This document shows, one piece after another, positions 62,911-64,000 of a stretch of DNA of 64,000 nucleotides (positions are counted from its first letter, which is position 1; every line of letters begins with the position of its first letter). The DNA lies in assembly GCA_026003755.1 (NCBI GenBank), contig BPHV01000001.1:124001-188000 (forward strand), read 5' to 3'. The stretch is from Candidatus Roseilinea sp. (GTDB lineage Bacteria > Chloroflexota > Anaerolineae > J036 > Brachytrichaceae). The notes below the pieces were generated by a model. That model was not told the origin of the DNA. It saw only the letters and a program-made list of their open reading frames with translations, and searched no databases. Made by a program: the position numbers and the translations under genes.

Positions 62911-63666
62911 TCAGGCACCCAGGGTCAGGGTTGCTGCCTGGCCATCGGGCGCCTTGCTCTCGCGGGCCGGCGGGTCGCGTTTCTCCAGGAAGATGACCTT
63001 GAACGCTTCTGCCGGCGCCAATCCCTTGCCTTCCTGGAGCGCCCAGTCGCGGATGCGCTGCGCTATCTCTTCGCCGACCTGGCTTTTGTGTTGCAGCAAC
63101 GCGCGCACCTTCAGCTCGAGCGTGTCGCTGATGTCCACCCACGTGTCGGGGTCGTCCACCCATTGGATCCACACTTCGCGCACTTTGTGCGCCGGGCCGA
63201 GTTCGGGATACATCAGCGGCATGGCCGCGACCGGCGCGATGGCATCTAACGTGGCGATGCCGACCGCGCGATGATCGGGATGGTTGATGTACTCCTTGCC
63301 GCTGTACATGCGCGTGGGGTCCATGGCGATCACCACCTCAGGCTTGTGCTTGCGAATCATGCGCACGAGGTCTTTGCGCAGCTCAAGCGTGGGCATCACC
63401 TCGCCGTCGTTGTAGCGCAGGAACTCGACTTCGTGCACGCCGCAGATCTCGGCGGCGGCGCGCTGCTCGCGCTCGCGTATCTCGGCGATCGTCTCGCGGG
63501 TGAGCGTGGCATTGTGCGTGCCGCCGTTGCCGCTGGTGACCAGGACGTAGATAATTCGCGCGCCGCGCTTGGCCCACTTAGCGCAGGTGCCGGCGCAGCC
63601 GAATTCGATGTCGTCGGGATGAGCCGCGATGACCATCGCCGAGGTCGGGATGAACTCGTCGTGCAT
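62911..63666 (-). CDS. PIG-L family deacetylase
   Basis: A 251-residue zinc-dependent deacetylase. AAHPDDIEFGCAGT holds the zinc ligands and catalytic Asp, and NHPDHRAVG supplies the third zinc His. VTSGNGGTHNATLT and YNDGEVMP are family positions. The family deacetylates N-acetylglucosamine-type groups, as in MshB or BshB. Which substrate it uses here is unknown. It is 15 bp upstream of the SLC13-type transporter gene, same strand. Confidence 0.92.
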   Translation of the reverse strand: MHDEFIPTSAMVIAAHPDDIEFGCAGTCAKWAKRGARIIYVLVTSGNGGTHNATLTRETIAEIREREQRAAAEICGVHEVEFLRYNDGEVMPTLELRKDLVRMIRKHKPEVVIAMDPTRMYSGKEYINHPDHRAVGIATLDAIAPVAAMPLMYPELGPAHKVREVWIQWVDDPDTWVDISDTLELKVRALLQHKSQVGEEIAQRIRDWALQEGKGLAPAEAFKVIFLEKRDPPARESKAPDGQAATLTLGA

Positions 63667-63696
63667 ACCGCAGCGGCGATTCTACAACTTGCTTGT

Positions 63697-64000
63697 CTAC
63701 TTCGTCACGGTCACCTTGCTGACCCCGCGCGATTGATCTGGGTTGTGGCCTAGTTGCAAGGAGAGGTTTAAGGCAAGCAACTGCCCAACGGCGATAAATG
63801 CGATGGGGGCTGAGCAAGCTGGATGGCGCATCCACCACCAGCGCGTTGAGCATGGGATGATCGGGAAGCGCTGCTGCGGCGGGCGAAGTGGCCAAGCAGA
63901 AGATCCGTCCGCCCCGTTCGAGGATGCGCGCGATGACCTGGACCGTCGTCGCTTGCGTCTCGTCGTGATTGAGCAGGATGATGACCGGATACCCCGGCTC
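63697..64000 (-). pseudogene. SIS-domain protein, C-terminal part (5' end outside window), with frameshift
   Basis: On the minus strand the edge enters a SIS-domain sequence (GYPVIILLNHDETQATTVQV, GGRIFCLATSPAAAA). It goes out of frame at a CCCCC run (plus-strand G5, 63805-63809). It resumes as IAFIAVGQLLALNLSLQLGH, NPDQSRGVSKVTVTK and a stop at 63697. One extra base explains it. The ending LGHNPDQSRGVSKVT is typical of GlmS-like/AgaS-like isomerases. Either a recent mutation or a homopolymer error. Confidence 0.75.

Overview
The window looks like a chromosome segment of a Chloroflexota bacterium, most likely Anaerolineae or a relative. This is inferred from gene content and style, not from a marker-gene tree. 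GC is high. Several ABC substrate-binding lipoproteins have the phylum's typical leader, a lipobox cysteine followed by a Pro/Ala/Gln/Thr-rich linker. There is an isopentenyl phosphate kinase, and the tRNA-tuf-tRNA(Trp)-secE-nusG-rplKAJL block is in bacterial order. There is no rRNA, CRISPR array or phage. One complete insertion sequence is present.

Layout. 1-6.9 kb (minus strand): a LacI-controlled sugar operon (regulator, binding protein, two permeases, GH38-like glycosidase), with operator-like palindromes around a good promoter. 6.9-13.7 kb: a phosphonate/phosphite-type ABC importer (phnD-phnC-phnE-phnE) lies between a broken phosphoribosyltransferase/uridine-phosphorylase chimera and an intact phosphoribosyltransferase, followed by pncB. 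14-17.5 kb: a large glycosidase-like protein and an aldehyde dehydrogenase relic. 17.6-24.4 kb: a PepSY protein, a small membrane protein, ApbE and a ferric-reductase-like membrane protein, divergent from a two-component system. An ISKra4-like element with an 11-bp target duplication has landed just upstream of the response regulator, and the histidine kinase carries a frameshift. 24.5-28 kb: AcpH, small membrane proteins, a methyltransferase and DNA polymerase IV. 28-34.1 kb: a polyol/sugar operon (SDR, CUT2 ATPase, permease, FGGY kinase, binding protein). 34.1-38.3 kb: a glycosidase relic, then an oligopeptide-type importer without ATPases. 38.3-42.4 kb: two tandem secreted SGNH-like proteins, a lipoprotein and queA. 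43-48.9 kb: translation block (four tRNAs, tuf, secE, nusG, rplK, rplA, rplJ, rplL) with recognisable L1- and L10-type mRNA control elements. 48.9-53.3 kb: a FemAB-like transferase, tpiA, an HExxH membrane protein and rplI. 53.4-57.1 kb: a second CUT1 sugar importer whose two permeases are fused in one 719-residue protein. 57.3-64 kb: a methyltransferase, isopentenyl phosphate kinase, beta-propeller and FHA proteins, an SLC13-type transporter, a PIG-L deacetylase, and the 3' end of a SIS-domain gene.

Most notable observations: the IS insertion and kinase frameshift affecting the two-component system beside the flavin/heme redox operon; the fused MalF-MalG permease; a NusG with an extension of about 218 residues; a tuf gene with outlying codon use and no Shine-Dalgarno; strong hairpins directly after four substrate-binding-protein genes; and several decayed or chimeric genes. 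Three frameshifts (transposase, kinase, SIS protein) all sit in G/C runs, so assembly error must be excluded before biology is read into them.
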